Origin: Streptomyces smyrnaeus
GTDB lineage: Bacteria; Actinomycetota; Actinomycetes; Streptomycetales; Streptomycetaceae
NCBI RefSeq assembly: GCF_017676345.1
Contig: NZ_JAFFZM010000001.1
Span: forward strand, 558,001 to 622,000
DNA length: 64,000 bases
Reading direction: 5' to 3'
Positions 39,439 through 47,490 of this stretch are shown here, piece after piece. Each line of letters begins with the position of its first letter. Within the stretch, counting starts at the first letter, position 1. Made by a program: the position numbers and the translations under genes. The notes under the pieces are model-generated. The model had not been told where the DNA came from. It saw nothing but the letters and a program-made list of their open reading frames with translations, and searched no databases.

Positions 39439-42400
39439 ATGGAACTGCGGCTGACCGCCGTCGACGGCGCGGGCGGACGGAGCGCCGATCTGCTGGTGGA
39501 CGTGGAGCCCGACGCCGCCGTCGGGTCCGTAGCCCGGGAAATCGTCCGGCACCTGGGCGGCGGCACCCCGGGCGAGCCGGGCGAGGCGCCCGCGCTGTTC
39601 GTCAACGGATACCCGCTCGCCCCGGCCCTCCCGGTGGCCGACTCCCCCGTCCGGGACGGCGCCACGGTCTTCGTGGGGGCGCCGGGCGCCGGTCCGCGGC
39701 CGGAGGCCCAGGGCACCGTGGAGGTACGGGTCGTGGGCGGCCCCGACGCCGGGCGGGTCCACCGGCTGGGGCCGGGCGTCGCCGTCCTCGGCAGCGGCCC
39801 GGAGGCGTGGGTGCGGCCGGCGGACAGCACGCTGCCCAGCTCCGCGTGCGAGATCGATGTGGCCGTCGACGGCACGGTGACGCTCACCCCCGCCTTCGGC
39901 AGCAGCGTCACGATGGACGGCCGGCAGTTGGAGCAGCCCGCGACCTGGCGGCAGCGGGGTGTCGTCGCCGCCGGGCACTCGCTGTTCGAGCTGCGCGAGC
40001 CCACCTTCCCGGACGCCGCGCTCAAGCCCTCGCAGGACGGTACGGGGCTGGACTACAACCGGCCCCCGCGGATCAAGCCCTCCGCCCACAAGACGCAGTT
40101 CCAGCTGCCGCCCAAGCCCAAGCAGTCCGAGACCCGGCCCCTGCCGTGGGCCGTCGCGCTGGCACCGATGCTGGCCGCCGTCGCCATGGTGGTGCTGCTG
40201 GGCAGCGCCATCTATCTGATCATGGCGGTGCTCACCCCGGTCACCCTCGTCGCCAACCACTTCTACGACCGCCGGCACGGCAGGACGTCGCACCGCCGCA
40301 AGCGTCGCGAGTACGAGCAGCACAAGGTCTCCATCGAGTACCAGGCGCGCAAGGCGATGGCCGAGGAGACAGCGGCGCGCCGACTGGCCTGCCCCGACCC
40401 GGCCGAGCTGTACCTGGTCGCCACCGGCCCCGGACAGCGGCTGTGGGAACGGCGGCTGGAGGACGACGACTACGGCCGGCTCCGGGTCGGCACCGGCACG
40501 CTGCCCTCCGAGGTGGAGGTGAGCGACCCGAATCAGCAGGAGCACCGCCGTACCGAGCCGCGGATGCTGAGCGACGTCCCGGTGAGCGTCCCGCTGCGCA
40601 CCCACGGCATTCTCGGCGTCGCCGGGCGCGGCGAACTGCCCCGCGCCATCGGCCGCTGGCTCGTCGCGCAGGCGTCGGTGCTGCACAGCCCGGCGGATCT
40701 CAGCATCTGTGTGCTGACCGACCCTTCGGGCAGCGAGTGCTGGGAGTGGGTGCGGTGGCTGCCGCACGCCCGCGGCCGGGAGGGACACGGCGCGGTGGCG
40801 CTGCTGGGCACCGAGACGGAGAGCGTGGCGCGCCGGATCAGCGAGCTGCTGGCGCTGCTGGGCGCCCGTCAGGAGAACGCCGGGGAGAGCCGGCCGGGCT
40901 CGGACGAGGTGTGGCGCGGCCCGTCCGTCCTCGTGGTGCTGGACGGCTCCCGCAGGCTGCGTGCCCTGCCGGGGCTGACCCAACTGCTGCGCGAGGGACC
41001 CCGCTTCGGCATCCATCTGGTGTGTCTGGACGCCGACCGCGGGCTGCTGCCCGAGGAGTGCCGGGCGCTGGTGGAGGAGGACCACTTCGGGCTGTTGCAG
41101 GTGTCGCAGTTCGGCGAGACCCCGGTGCAGTCGGTACGGCCGGATTGTGTGCCGCCCACCTGGTGCGAGGCGGTGGCCCGCGCCATGGCGCCGGTCCGCG
41201 ACGTGAGCGAGAAGGAGACCGGTGCCCTGCCGGACGCCTGCCGGCTGCTGGATCTGCTGGAGCTGGAGCCGCCGTCGGCCGCCGCGATCACGGCGCGCTG
41301 GGCGGCGGGCGGGCGCTCGACCGGCGCCGTGGTCGGCGCCTCGTTCGACGGCCCGTTCACCATCGACCTGGTGCGCGACGGGCCGCACGGGCTGGTCGCC
41401 GGCACCACCGGGTCCGGCAAGTCGGAGCTGCTGCAGACGCTGGTGGCGTCCTTGGCCGTCGCCAACCGGCCGGACGCGATGAACTTCGTGCTGGTCGACT
41501 ACAAGGGCGGGGCCGCCTTCAAGGGCTGTGAGCAACTGCCGCACACCGTCGGCATGGTGACGGACCTCGACTCGCACCTGGTGAAGCGGGCGCTGGTCTC
41601 GCTCGACGCGGAGGTGCGCCGCCGCGAGCGGATCCTGGAGCCGCTGGGCGCCAAGGACATCGAGGCCTACGAGCGGGCTGCCCGGCGCGACCCGTCGCTG
41701 GCGCCGCTGCCCCGGCTGCTGATCGTCGTCGACGAGTTCGCCTCGATGGCCCGTGAACTGCCGGACTTCGTCACCGGGCTGGTCAACATCGCCCAGCGGG
41801 GCCGGTCGTTGGGCATTCACCTCATTCTCGCCACCCAGCGGCCCAGCGGTGTGGTCTCGCCCGAGATCCGTGCCAACACCAATCTGCGGATCGCGCTGCG
41901 GGTGACCGACAACGCCGAGAGCCAGGACGTCATCGACGCGCCCGACTCCGCGTACATCGCCAAGAGCACGCCGGGGCGTGCGCTGGTGCGGCTGGGTGCC
42001 TCCTCGCTGCTGCCGTTCCAGTCCGGCCGGGTCGGCGGGCGGCGGCCGCAGACGGCGGCCGAGGTGACCACGCAGCCGTGGGCGGTGCCGGTGGAGTGGT
42101 CGGATCTGGGCCGCCCCGCACCCACCCGGCCCAAGCCGCCGGGCGGCCAGGACGACGACCCGCTCACGGATCTGGCGCTGCTGGTGGAGGCCGTACGCGC
42201 GAGCGCCACCGCCCTCGGGTGCGAGGAGCCCTACCGGCCCTGGCTGGAGCCGCTGACCGACCTGGTGACGCTCGACGAGGTGCCGCGGCCCGCGGCCGAG
42301 CGCCGGGGCGACGTCCCGCCCGCCGTGTTCGGTGTCACCGACGTACCGGCACGACAGGCCCGCGAGCCGCTGGTCCTGGACCTGGTGGACGGGGACCATC

Positions 42401-43839
42401 TGCTGCTGGTCGGCGGGCCGCGCTCGGGCCGTTCGACGGCGCTGCGGACGATCGCCGGCTCCCTGGCCGACCTCGCCTCCCCCGCCGACGTCCATCTGTA
42501 CGGAGTGGACTGCGGCTCCAACGCGCTGGTGCCGCTCTCGGTGCTCCCGCACTGCGGCGCCGTCGTCACCCGCGACCAGACCGACCGGCTCACCCGGCTG
42601 CTGGCCAGGCTCCAGGCGGAGATCGCCCGCCGCCAGCAGATCCTGGCCCGGGCCGGTGCCGCGAACGTCGCCGAACAGCGCGCCTCCGCCGCCACTCCCG
42701 ACGAGCGGCTGCCATGGCTGGTGCTGCTGCTGGACGGCTGGGAGAGCTACACCGCCGCCTTCGAGTCGTACGACTACGGCAAGCTCACCGACGCCATGGC
42801 GCAGCTGTTCCGCGAGGGTCCGTCCGTCGGTCTGCGGGTGGTGATGTCCGCGGGGCGCAGCGGTCTGTCGGGCGTGGTCTCCTCATCCTTCGGCGATCGG
42901 CTCGTCCTGCGGCTGGCCGACTCCAACGACTACAGCACGGCCGGTATGACCGCCCGGGACGTCCCCTCGCACCTTCCGCCGGGCCGCGCGCTCCGGCCGG
43001 GCGACGACGGCTTGCTGGAGAGCCAGGTAGCGCTGCTGGACGCCGATCCCTCCGGACAGGCGCAGGTGAGTGCGATCCGGCGGATCGCCGAGCGGGCCGC
43101 AGCGGTGCACGGCCGTCCGCCCCGTGCGCTGCGCCCGATGCGGGTGGACGCGCTCCCGGGGCGCGCCACGGCGCGGGAGGCGCTGGCGCTGGACCCGGAG
43201 TTCACGCCGCCGTCCCCGCTGTGGGCGCTGGTGGGCGTGGGCGGCGACGAACTCGGCCCGCTGGGTGTGGATCTCTCCCAGCACGGCCCCGGCTTCGTCA
43301 TCGCCGGTCCGCCCAAGTCCGGACGCTCGACGGCGGTGTGCGCGGCGGCACGGTCGTTGCTGCGCGCGGGCCTGCCCCTGATCGTCGTCACGCCCAAGCG
43401 CTCCCCGCTGCGCGAGCTGGAGGGCGAACCGGGAGTGCTGGGCGCGCTGCGGGAGATGGCGGACGCGGCGCAGTTGAAGGAGCTGCTGGATCGCGCGGGT
43501 GCCGATGGCGCTCGCTACGCGGTGGTCGTGGACGACGCCGAGTTGGTGTACGACACCCCGCTGGACTCCGTGTTGGAGTCGGTGGTGCGCAGTGGTGTGG
43601 ACGGCGGCCACGGGCTGGTGGCGGCCGGCACCACGGACTCGCTGACCTCGCAGTACCGGGGTTTCCTCCGGGAGGCCCGCCGCGCCCGCAGCGGTCTGCT
43701 GCTCTCGCCGCAGAACAACTCGGAGGGGGAGCTGTTCAGCATCCGGCTGCCCCGCGCCACCGCCTCCGGTGTGGCGGGACGCGGACTGCTGGTGCTCAGC
43801 GGCGAGATGACTCCCGTGCAGGCGGTCACCGACGAGTGA
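39439..43839 (+). CDS. eccC: Type VII secretion FtsK/SpoIIIE ATPase, EssC/EccC-like with FHA region
   Basis: 1466 residues. The N-terminal cytoplasmic part (1-200) has a ubiquitin-like stretch and an FHA-like fold, as in firmicute EssC. Two membrane helices follow at 236-275, then three FtsK-type ATPase domains. Walker A of the first is GTTGSGKS (655-662) with Walker B LLIVVDEFASM. The second (GGPRSGRST, 992-1000) and third (GPPKSGRST, 1290-1298) have Arg for the usual Lys, so only the first looks fully competent. It is the motor for WXG100 export. No eccB, eccD or eccE is in the window. Confidence 0.9.
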   Translation: MELRLTAVDGAGGRSADLLVDVEPDAAVGSVAREIVRHLGGGTPGEPGEAPALFVNGYPLAPALPVADSPVRDGATVFVGAPGAGPRPEAQGTVEVRVVGGPDAGRVHRLGPGVAVLGSGPEAWVRPADSTLPSSACEIDVAVDGTVTLTPAFGSSVTMDGRQLEQPATWRQRGVVAAGHSLFELREPTFPDAALKPSQDGTGLDYNRPPRIKPSAHKTQFQLPPKPKQSETRPLPWAVALAPMLAAVAMVVLLGSAIYLIMAVLTPVTLVANHFYDRRHGRTSHRRKRREYEQHKVSIEYQARKAMAEETAARRLACPDPAELYLVATGPGQRLWERRLEDDDYGRLRVGTGTLPSEVEVSDPNQQEHRRTEPRMLSDVPVSVPLRTHGILGVAGRGELPRAIGRWLVAQASVLHSPADLSICVLTDPSGSECWEWVRWLPHARGREGHGAVALLGTETESVARRISELLALLGARQENAGESRPGSDEVWRGPSVLVVLDGSRRLRALPGLTQLLREGPRFGIHLVCLDADRGLLPEECRALVEEDHFGLLQVSQFGETPVQSVRPDCVPPTWCEAVARAMAPVRDVSEKETGALPDACRLLDLLELEPPSAAAITARWAAGGRSTGAVVGASFDGPFTIDLVRDGPHGLVAGTTGSGKSELLQTLVASLAVANRPDAMNFVLVDYKGGAAFKGCEQLPHTVGMVTDLDSHLVKRALVSLDAEVRRRERILEPLGAKDIEAYERAARRDPSLAPLPRLLIVVDEFASMARELPDFVTGLVNIAQRGRSLGIHLILATQRPSGVVSPEIRANTNLRIALRVTDNAESQDVIDAPDSAYIAKSTPGRALVRLGASSLLPFQSGRVGGRRPQTAAEVTTQPWAVPVEWSDLGRPAPTRPKPPGGQDDDPLTDLALLVEAVRASATALGCEEPYRPWLEPLTDLVTLDEVPRPAAERRGDVPPAVFGVTDVPARQAREPLVLDLVDGDHLLLVGGPRSGRSTALRTIAGSLADLASPADVHLYGVDCGSNALVPLSVLPHCGAVVTRDQTDRLTRLLARLQAEIARRQQILARAGAANVAEQRASAATPDERLPWLVLLLDGWESYTAAFESYDYGKLTDAMAQLFREGPSVGLRVVMSAGRSGLSGVVSSSFGDRLVLRLADSNDYSTAGMTARDVPSHLPPGRALRPGDDGLLESQVALLDADPSGQAQVSAIRRIAERAAAVHGRPPRALRPMRVDALPGRATAREALALDPEFTPPSPLWALVGVGGDELGPLGVDLSQHGPGFVIAGPPKSGRSTAVCAAARSLLRAGLPLIVVTPKRSPLRELEGEPGVLGALREMADAAQLKELLDRAGADGARYAVVVDDAELVYDTPLDSVLESVVRSGVDGGHGLVAAGTTDSLTSQYRGFLREARRARSGLLLSPQNNSEGELFSIRLPRATASGVAGRGLLVLSGEMTPVQAVTDE

Positions 43840-43840
43840 G

Positions 43841-43869
43841 GGGGTGCCCCGCGGTCGGCGGGGCACCCC
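43841..43869. terminator. Hairpin after the FtsK-type ATPase gene
   Basis: Perfect 11-bp arms (43841-43851 and 43859-43869), 7-nt loop, 1 bp after the ATPase stop codon. It is the first of two hairpins separating convergent genes. Confidence 0.65.
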
Positions 43870-43895
43870 GACGGCGGACGGGGGGCGCACACGAG

Positions 43896-43932
43896 CCGGC
43901 GGGCCGCAGCCGGATCGGCTGCGGCCCGCCGG
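43896..43932. terminator. 17-bp hairpin after the convergent WXG100 gene
   Basis: Perfect 17-bp arms (43896-43912 and 43916-43932) with a 3-nt loop, 25 bp beyond the stop of the minus-strand WXG100 gene. Very stable, and it works for transcription from either side. Confidence 0.7.
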
Positions 43933-43957
43933 GTGATGGGCCGGCTTCGGCGTCGGG

Positions 43958-44224
43958 TCAGTTGGTGACCTGGTCGATGTTGTCCGCGTTGGTCCGGGCG
44001 GCGGTTCCCGCGTCCCGGAGCGTCTCCACGAACCTGTCGAACGTCGGCTTCAGCCCCTCCCACTCGCTGCGGAACTGCTGTGCCTTGCCACCGGTCCAGT
44101 ACCCGCCACTGTCGTTGCAGGCGCTCTGCAGACTGGTGATCAGCCCCTGGAGCTGGTTCGCGTCACCGTCGAACTTGCTGGCCAGCTCCCGCAGTCGCTC
44201 AAGGTCGGCACCGTTCATTCCCAT
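43958..44224 (-). CDS. WXG100-family protein (EsxA-like)
   Basis: 88 residues. Helical hairpin with WTG at 43-45 (GYWTGGKAQQF); the N-terminus MGMNGADLERLRELA resembles other WXG100 proteins. A GGGGAGGA ribosome binding site sits 6 nt before ATG 44224. It lies on the strand opposite the ATPase operon and so has its own promoter. It is probably the second partner of the secreted heterodimer. Confidence 0.9.
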   Translation of the reverse strand: MGMNGADLERLRELASKFDGDANQLQGLITSLQSACNDSGGYWTGGKAQQFRSEWEGLKPTFDRFVETLRDAGTAARTNADNIDQVTN

Positions 44225-44556
44225 AAGGAATCCTCCCCGTTATCCGGTTTTGACGCGTCTGGCAGCACGGTAACGCACTTCACGTCCGTGCTGGACCTGT
44301 TCGTGTCACAGCCGGTCAACAGCCTTGTACCCGCCGGGAGGGGCCGTGGATCCGCCAGGCGCCGCCCTCCGGGCGGCCCCTTCGAGGCCGTTCACCCTTC
44401 CCGCCTCGTTACCGAAAGTAGCCAAAGCCCCCCTTTGGTGTATTGTGACCTAAATCACACCTATTGAGGTGATTTTCCCCTTTGCCGGGTCACTCGGGGT
44501 AGGTGGTGGACGACCTCGCATGTCCGCCCCGAGCGTTCCTAGGAAGGAGGACGACC
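44225..44556. other. 332-bp divergent region (WXG100 / SPW protein)
   Basis: No gene seen. It contains the perfect TGTGA-N6-TCACA palindrome at 44444-44459 in an AT-richer stretch (about 44410-44485), and the strong AAGGAGG site of the SPW gene at its end. No clear -10/-35 pair. Confidence 0.7.
44444..44459. promoter_or_regulatory. Crp/Fnr- or Rex-type operator palindrome
   Basis: TGTGACCTAAATCACA has perfect 5-base arms (TGTGA/TCACA) spaced by 6. This equals the classical Crp core, and matches 11 of 13 fixed positions of the Streptomyces Rex operator TGTGAAC-N3-TTCACA as I recall it. It lies about 98 bp before the SPW gene and 220 bp before the WXG100 gene. Confidence 0.5.
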
Positions 44557-44994
44557 ATGGCAGCGCCTACGACCGGCAGCACCATCGAGCACCACCCGGA
44601 CCTGGTGGAGATGCGTGCCCGGTACGAGAAGGCCGGATCCACTCCGACCGCTCAGCTCGTGGAGGGGCTGACCTTCCTCACGGGTCTCTACATCGCGATC
44701 TCGCCGTGGGTGGTCGGGTTCAACGGGTCGACCACCCTGACGGTGAGCAACCTCATCGTGGGGCTGGCCTTCGCGGTGCTCGCCCTCGGATTCGGTTCCG
44801 CCTACGAGCGGACGCATCTGCTGGGCTGGACCGCGCCGCTGCTCGGAGTCTGGGTGATCATCTCGCAGTGGGTGATCAACGACGCTCCCAGCACGGCACA
44901 GATCGTGGTCAACAATGTGATCGCTGGAGGTGTGGCAGCACTCTGCGGACTCGCGGTCATGGGGTTGGCGGCCATGGGCAAGCGGAAATCATGA
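44557..44994 (+). CDS. SPW-repeat small membrane protein
   Basis: 145 residues, four membrane helices forming two SPW-type repeats: ISPWVVGFNG in the first pair and ISQWVIND in the second. A short soluble N-terminus (1-35) starts MAAPTTGSTIEHHPDLVEM. The function of the family is unknown; members often sit near stress and respiration genes in actinobacteria. AAGGAGG lies about 8 nt before ATG 44557. A Crp/Rex-like palindrome sits upstream, suggesting redox or energy control. Confidence 0.88.
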   Translation: MAAPTTGSTIEHHPDLVEMRARYEKAGSTPTAQLVEGLTFLTGLYIAISPWVVGFNGSTTLTVSNLIVGLAFAVLALGFGSAYERTHLLGWTAPLLGVWVIISQWVINDAPSTAQIVVNNVIAGGVAALCGLAVMGLAAMGKRKS

Positions 44995-45055
44995 CTCCCA
45001 GCGCCTGACACGCGACGCTCAGCAGGAACACGCGCGTGCACCTCGCGCGTGAGGA

Positions 45056-45090
45056 CGGGCGGAGCGGCCTGCGAACGGCCGCGCCGCCCG
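45056..45090 (+). terminator. Hairpin terminator after the SPW gene
   Basis: 14-position arms (45056-45069 and 45077-45090) with one A-G mismatch and a 7-nt loop. A smaller 8-bp hairpin (45029-45036/45044-45051) precedes it. Both lie within 100 bp of the SPW stop. Confidence 0.55.
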
Positions 45091-45253
45091 TTTCGGCTGC
45101 GCGGCCCCCCGCACACGGCCCGCCGGATGGCCGCGAGCGGGTGCACCCCGGTCCGGACTGGGGTTGGCTGGGAACACAAGGACACACCCGCGGCGACAAG
45201 CGGCACACGGACAGCGACGCACTACAGGCAGTCGAGGAGGCGTCCGACGGGCC

Positions 45254-46375
45254 ATGGGCATGGGCACGGCGCAGCGGATCGACGCCTTTCAGCAGCGGCA
45301 CCGCTGGGCGGGTCTGCCCCTCGCCGTCGTCTACAAGGTCTTCGACGACCAGGCCCTCTATCTGGTCGCCCTGCTCACTTACTACACCTTTCTGTCGATC
45401 TTCCCCGTGCTGCTGCTGTTCGTCTCGGGGCTCGGCTTCTTCCTGGAGGACAACCCGGAACTGCAGCGGCGGCTGCTGAACTCGGTGCTCGGCGAGTTCC
45501 CGGTGCTCGGGGACCAGCTCCGGGGGCGTATCCACGCCTTCAGCAGCAACGGCGTCGCCCTCGCGGTCGGTGTCGCCGGCAGTCTCTACGGCAGCCTGGG
45601 GGCCGCGCAGGCCGCGCAGTACAGCCTCAACAAGATGTGGGCGGTGCCCCGGTACCAGCGGCACGACCCCTTCAAGTCGCGGCTGAAGGGGATGCTGTTC
45701 TTGATGACGGTGGCGGGCGGGCTGTGCGTGACGCTGCTGCTGTCGCTGGCGACCGCGGAGTCCCGGGCGTTCGGCACCGATCTGGGCACCGGGCTCCGCG
45801 CGACGATCACCCTGGTGGCCGTGGCCGTCAACGCCGGGCTGCTGCTGGCCACCTACAGCTTCCTCACCCATCATCAGGTGGCGCTGCGACGGCTGTGGGC
45901 GGAGTCCGTCGGCGGTGCCTGCGCCTGGCAGCTGCTGCAGTGGGCCGGCGGGTACTACGCCACGAACGTGCTGCGCGGGGCGAGCCTGACCTACGGGATG
46001 TTCGGGATCGTGCTCGGTCTCCTCGGCTGGATCTACCTGGGCGCGTTGATCTTCGTGGTGGCGGCCGAGGTGAGCGTGGTGCGGGCTCATCGGCTGTGGC
46101 CCCGCAGCCTGCTGACGCCGTTCACCGACCGGGTGTGGCTCAGTTGGGCCGACCGGAAGGCGTACACCTCCTACGCCACGACGGAGACCTTCAAGGGCTT
46201 CGAGACCGTCACCGTGGAGTTCGACCAGCGACCGCCCGCGGGCGCCCCGCCCAGGGAGGACCCGCCCGAGGAGGGCGGGCCGCCTGCGGACGAATCGCCC
46301 GAGGCGGAGTCACCCGGGCGGCAGCCGCCGCCGGCCGACGGGCAGTCTCCGCCCGGTCGGCCGTCCGGAGGCTGA
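45254..46375 (+). CDS. YihY/BrkB-family membrane protein
   Basis: 373 residues with six membrane helices (about 30-285). The typical YihY pattern is visible: LVALLTYYTFLSIFPVLLLF, then YGSLGAAQAAQYSLNKMW, and GASLTYGMFGIVLGLLGWIYLGALIFVVAAEV. The acidic Pro/Glu-rich C-terminal tail (about 315-373) is disordered. Function is poorly known; older links to complement resistance and RNase BN have not held. ATG 45254 is preceded by GAGGAGG about 12 nt upstream; ATG 45260 is an alternative. It ends 3 bp from the convergent end of the hydrogenase operon. Confidence 0.88.
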   Translation: MGMGTAQRIDAFQQRHRWAGLPLAVVYKVFDDQALYLVALLTYYTFLSIFPVLLLFVSGLGFFLEDNPELQRRLLNSVLGEFPVLGDQLRGRIHAFSSNGVALAVGVAGSLYGSLGAAQAAQYSLNKMWAVPRYQRHDPFKSRLKGMLFLMTVAGGLCVTLLLSLATAESRAFGTDLGTGLRATITLVAVAVNAGLLLATYSFLTHHQVALRRLWAESVGGACAWQLLQWAGGYYATNVLRGASLTYGMFGIVLGLLGWIYLGALIFVVAAEVSVVRAHRLWPRSLLTPFTDRVWLSWADRKAYTSYATTETFKGFETVTVEFDQRPPAGAPPREDPPEEGGPPADESPEAESPGRQPPPADGQSPPGRPSGG

Positions 46376-46378
46376 GTC

Positions 46379-46642
46379 TCACCTGGGGTGGCGGGATCCG
46401 GCGCCGAAGCCGATCATCCGCCAGATCCGGATCTCACGCCGGAGGCCGGGCAGCTCCCGGAGGAACATCGCCAGGCCGAGCGTGCCGAGCACGGCGAGCT
46501 GGCCGACGAGAATCCGCTTGGCCCGGCACGGACCGGAGCCCGCGGCGTGGGTGGGACGCCGGAAGGGCGCCGCGGAACGCCGGGCACGGGAAGGTGGGGT
46601 CAACTGTGGGATGAGGCGTCGGGACGGGAGGCCTCGCTGCAT
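46379..46642 (-). CDS. Small membrane protein at the end of the hydrogenase operon
   Basis: 87 residues. A basic N-terminus (1-43) precedes one hydrophobic helix (about 44-62) and a C-terminal Arg/Ile-rich segment (LRREIRIWRMIGFGA). It resembles the very small DUF6893-type Streptomyces proteins, from memory. GAGGAG sits 7 nt before ATG 46642. It starts 10 bp after the preceding gene, so it is the last cistron of the operon. Function unknown; it could anchor the hydrogenase. Confidence 0.6.
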   Translation of the reverse strand: MQRGLPSRRLIPQLTPPSRARRSAAPFRRPTHAAGSGPCRAKRILVGQLAVLGTLGLAMFLRELPGLRREIRIWRMIGFGAGSRHPR

Positions 46643-46652
46643 GGTGCGCTCC

Positions 46653-46859
46653 TCAGCCGGGCGAGATGTTGGGCATGATCTTCATGATGGAGTTGTGCTT
46701 CTTCCAGTGGATGCCGGTCGAGCGCCGGGCGTCCGCGGTGCCGTCCTTGTGGTGGCCCGGCTGGCGGTTGTAGAGGCCCTTGTTGCCCTGGTGCATGCCC
46801 CACACGTGGGTAGGGGTGTCCGGCTTCACGTGGGGTCTTCCGACGCGGATACGGCCCAT
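46653..46859 (-). CDS. Conserved-looking 68-residue basic protein in the hydrogenase operon
   Basis: 68 residues, rich in His, Lys, Gly and Asn (VWGMHQGNKGLYNRQPGHH and GIHWKKHNSIMKIMPN), no membrane helix. AAGGAGG lies 5 nt before ATG 46859, and the gene fits 22 bp after the DUF5947-like gene. No family recognised. The eight His residues could bind metal, which would suit a maturation role, but this is speculation. Confidence 0.65.
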   Translation of the reverse strand: MGRIRVGRPHVKPDTPTHVWGMHQGNKGLYNRQPGHHKDGTADARRSTGIHWKKHNSIMKIMPNISPG

Positions 46860-46881
46860 GGCGTCCTCCTTGCTGGTCGCG

Positions 46882-47490
46882 TCACCCTCGCTGCTCGGTC
46901 AGTTCGGCGAAGAACCGGTCGATCTCGGGCCACACCCGGCTGCCACCGGAGAGGCCCTGCCACTCCCGCCGGACGACGGCCACCATGCGGAAGCAGTCGT
47001 CGATCGGGACGATCCAGTGCTGGGAGCGGCCCTGGACGGTGTTGACGAGCAGTGCCTCGACGTCGGCCGTCAGGGTTGCCAGGTCGGGGCAGTGTGCGAC
47101 GGTCGCCCGCCAGGCCTCGGGGGCGATCTCCCACCGGGTCGCGCCGGCGGGGCTGGGGTAGTGGGCGCGTACGCTCCCGTCGGCGCGCGGTACGAAGAAG
47201 GCGAGCCCGACCGGGACGCCCAGCGGCTCGGTGGGGACCGGTGCCAGCCTCCGTCGCCGGTGCCCGATCAGCAGATAGTGCCCTTGACCGGCGCCGTCGC
47301 GGACGAACAGCAGCGAGCACGGCCGGCAGACGCACAGCACCTGGTCCGCCGTGGTGTCCAGCAGATGCCGGTGGCCTTCGGGCACCGGGTCGCCGCACAG
47401 GTCGCAGCGTTCGGCGTCCTTGCCCACGGCGTGCTCGCCGGGCTGGTCGGTGGCCTCGCGGATGACGCGGGCCAGCGCGCCGGCGGTCAT
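46882..47490 (-). CDS. DUF5947-like hydrogenase-associated protein with zinc-ribbon start
   Basis: 202 residues. The N-terminal zinc ribbon has two Cys pairs (CDLCGDP at about 29-32 and CVCRPC at about 53-58), followed by a mixed alpha/beta domain (HYLLIGHRRRRLAPVP, GLAFFVPRADG, CFRMVAVVRREWQGLSGG). It is a conserved neighbour of actinobacterial hydrogenases as I recall it (DUF5947); no activity is known. ATG 47490 overlaps the NifU-like stop (ATGA), so it is coupled. It may be a cytoplasmic assembly factor. Confidence 0.75.
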   Translation of the reverse strand: MTAGALARVIREATDQPGEHAVGKDAERCDLCGDPVPEGHRHLLDTTADQVLCVCRPCSLLFVRDGAGQGHYLLIGHRRRRLAPVPTEPLGVPVGLAFFVPRADGSVRAHYPSPAGATRWEIAPEAWRATVAHCPDLATLTADVEALLVNTVQGRSQHWIVPIDDCFRMVAVVRREWQGLSGGSRVWPEIDRFFAELTEQRG

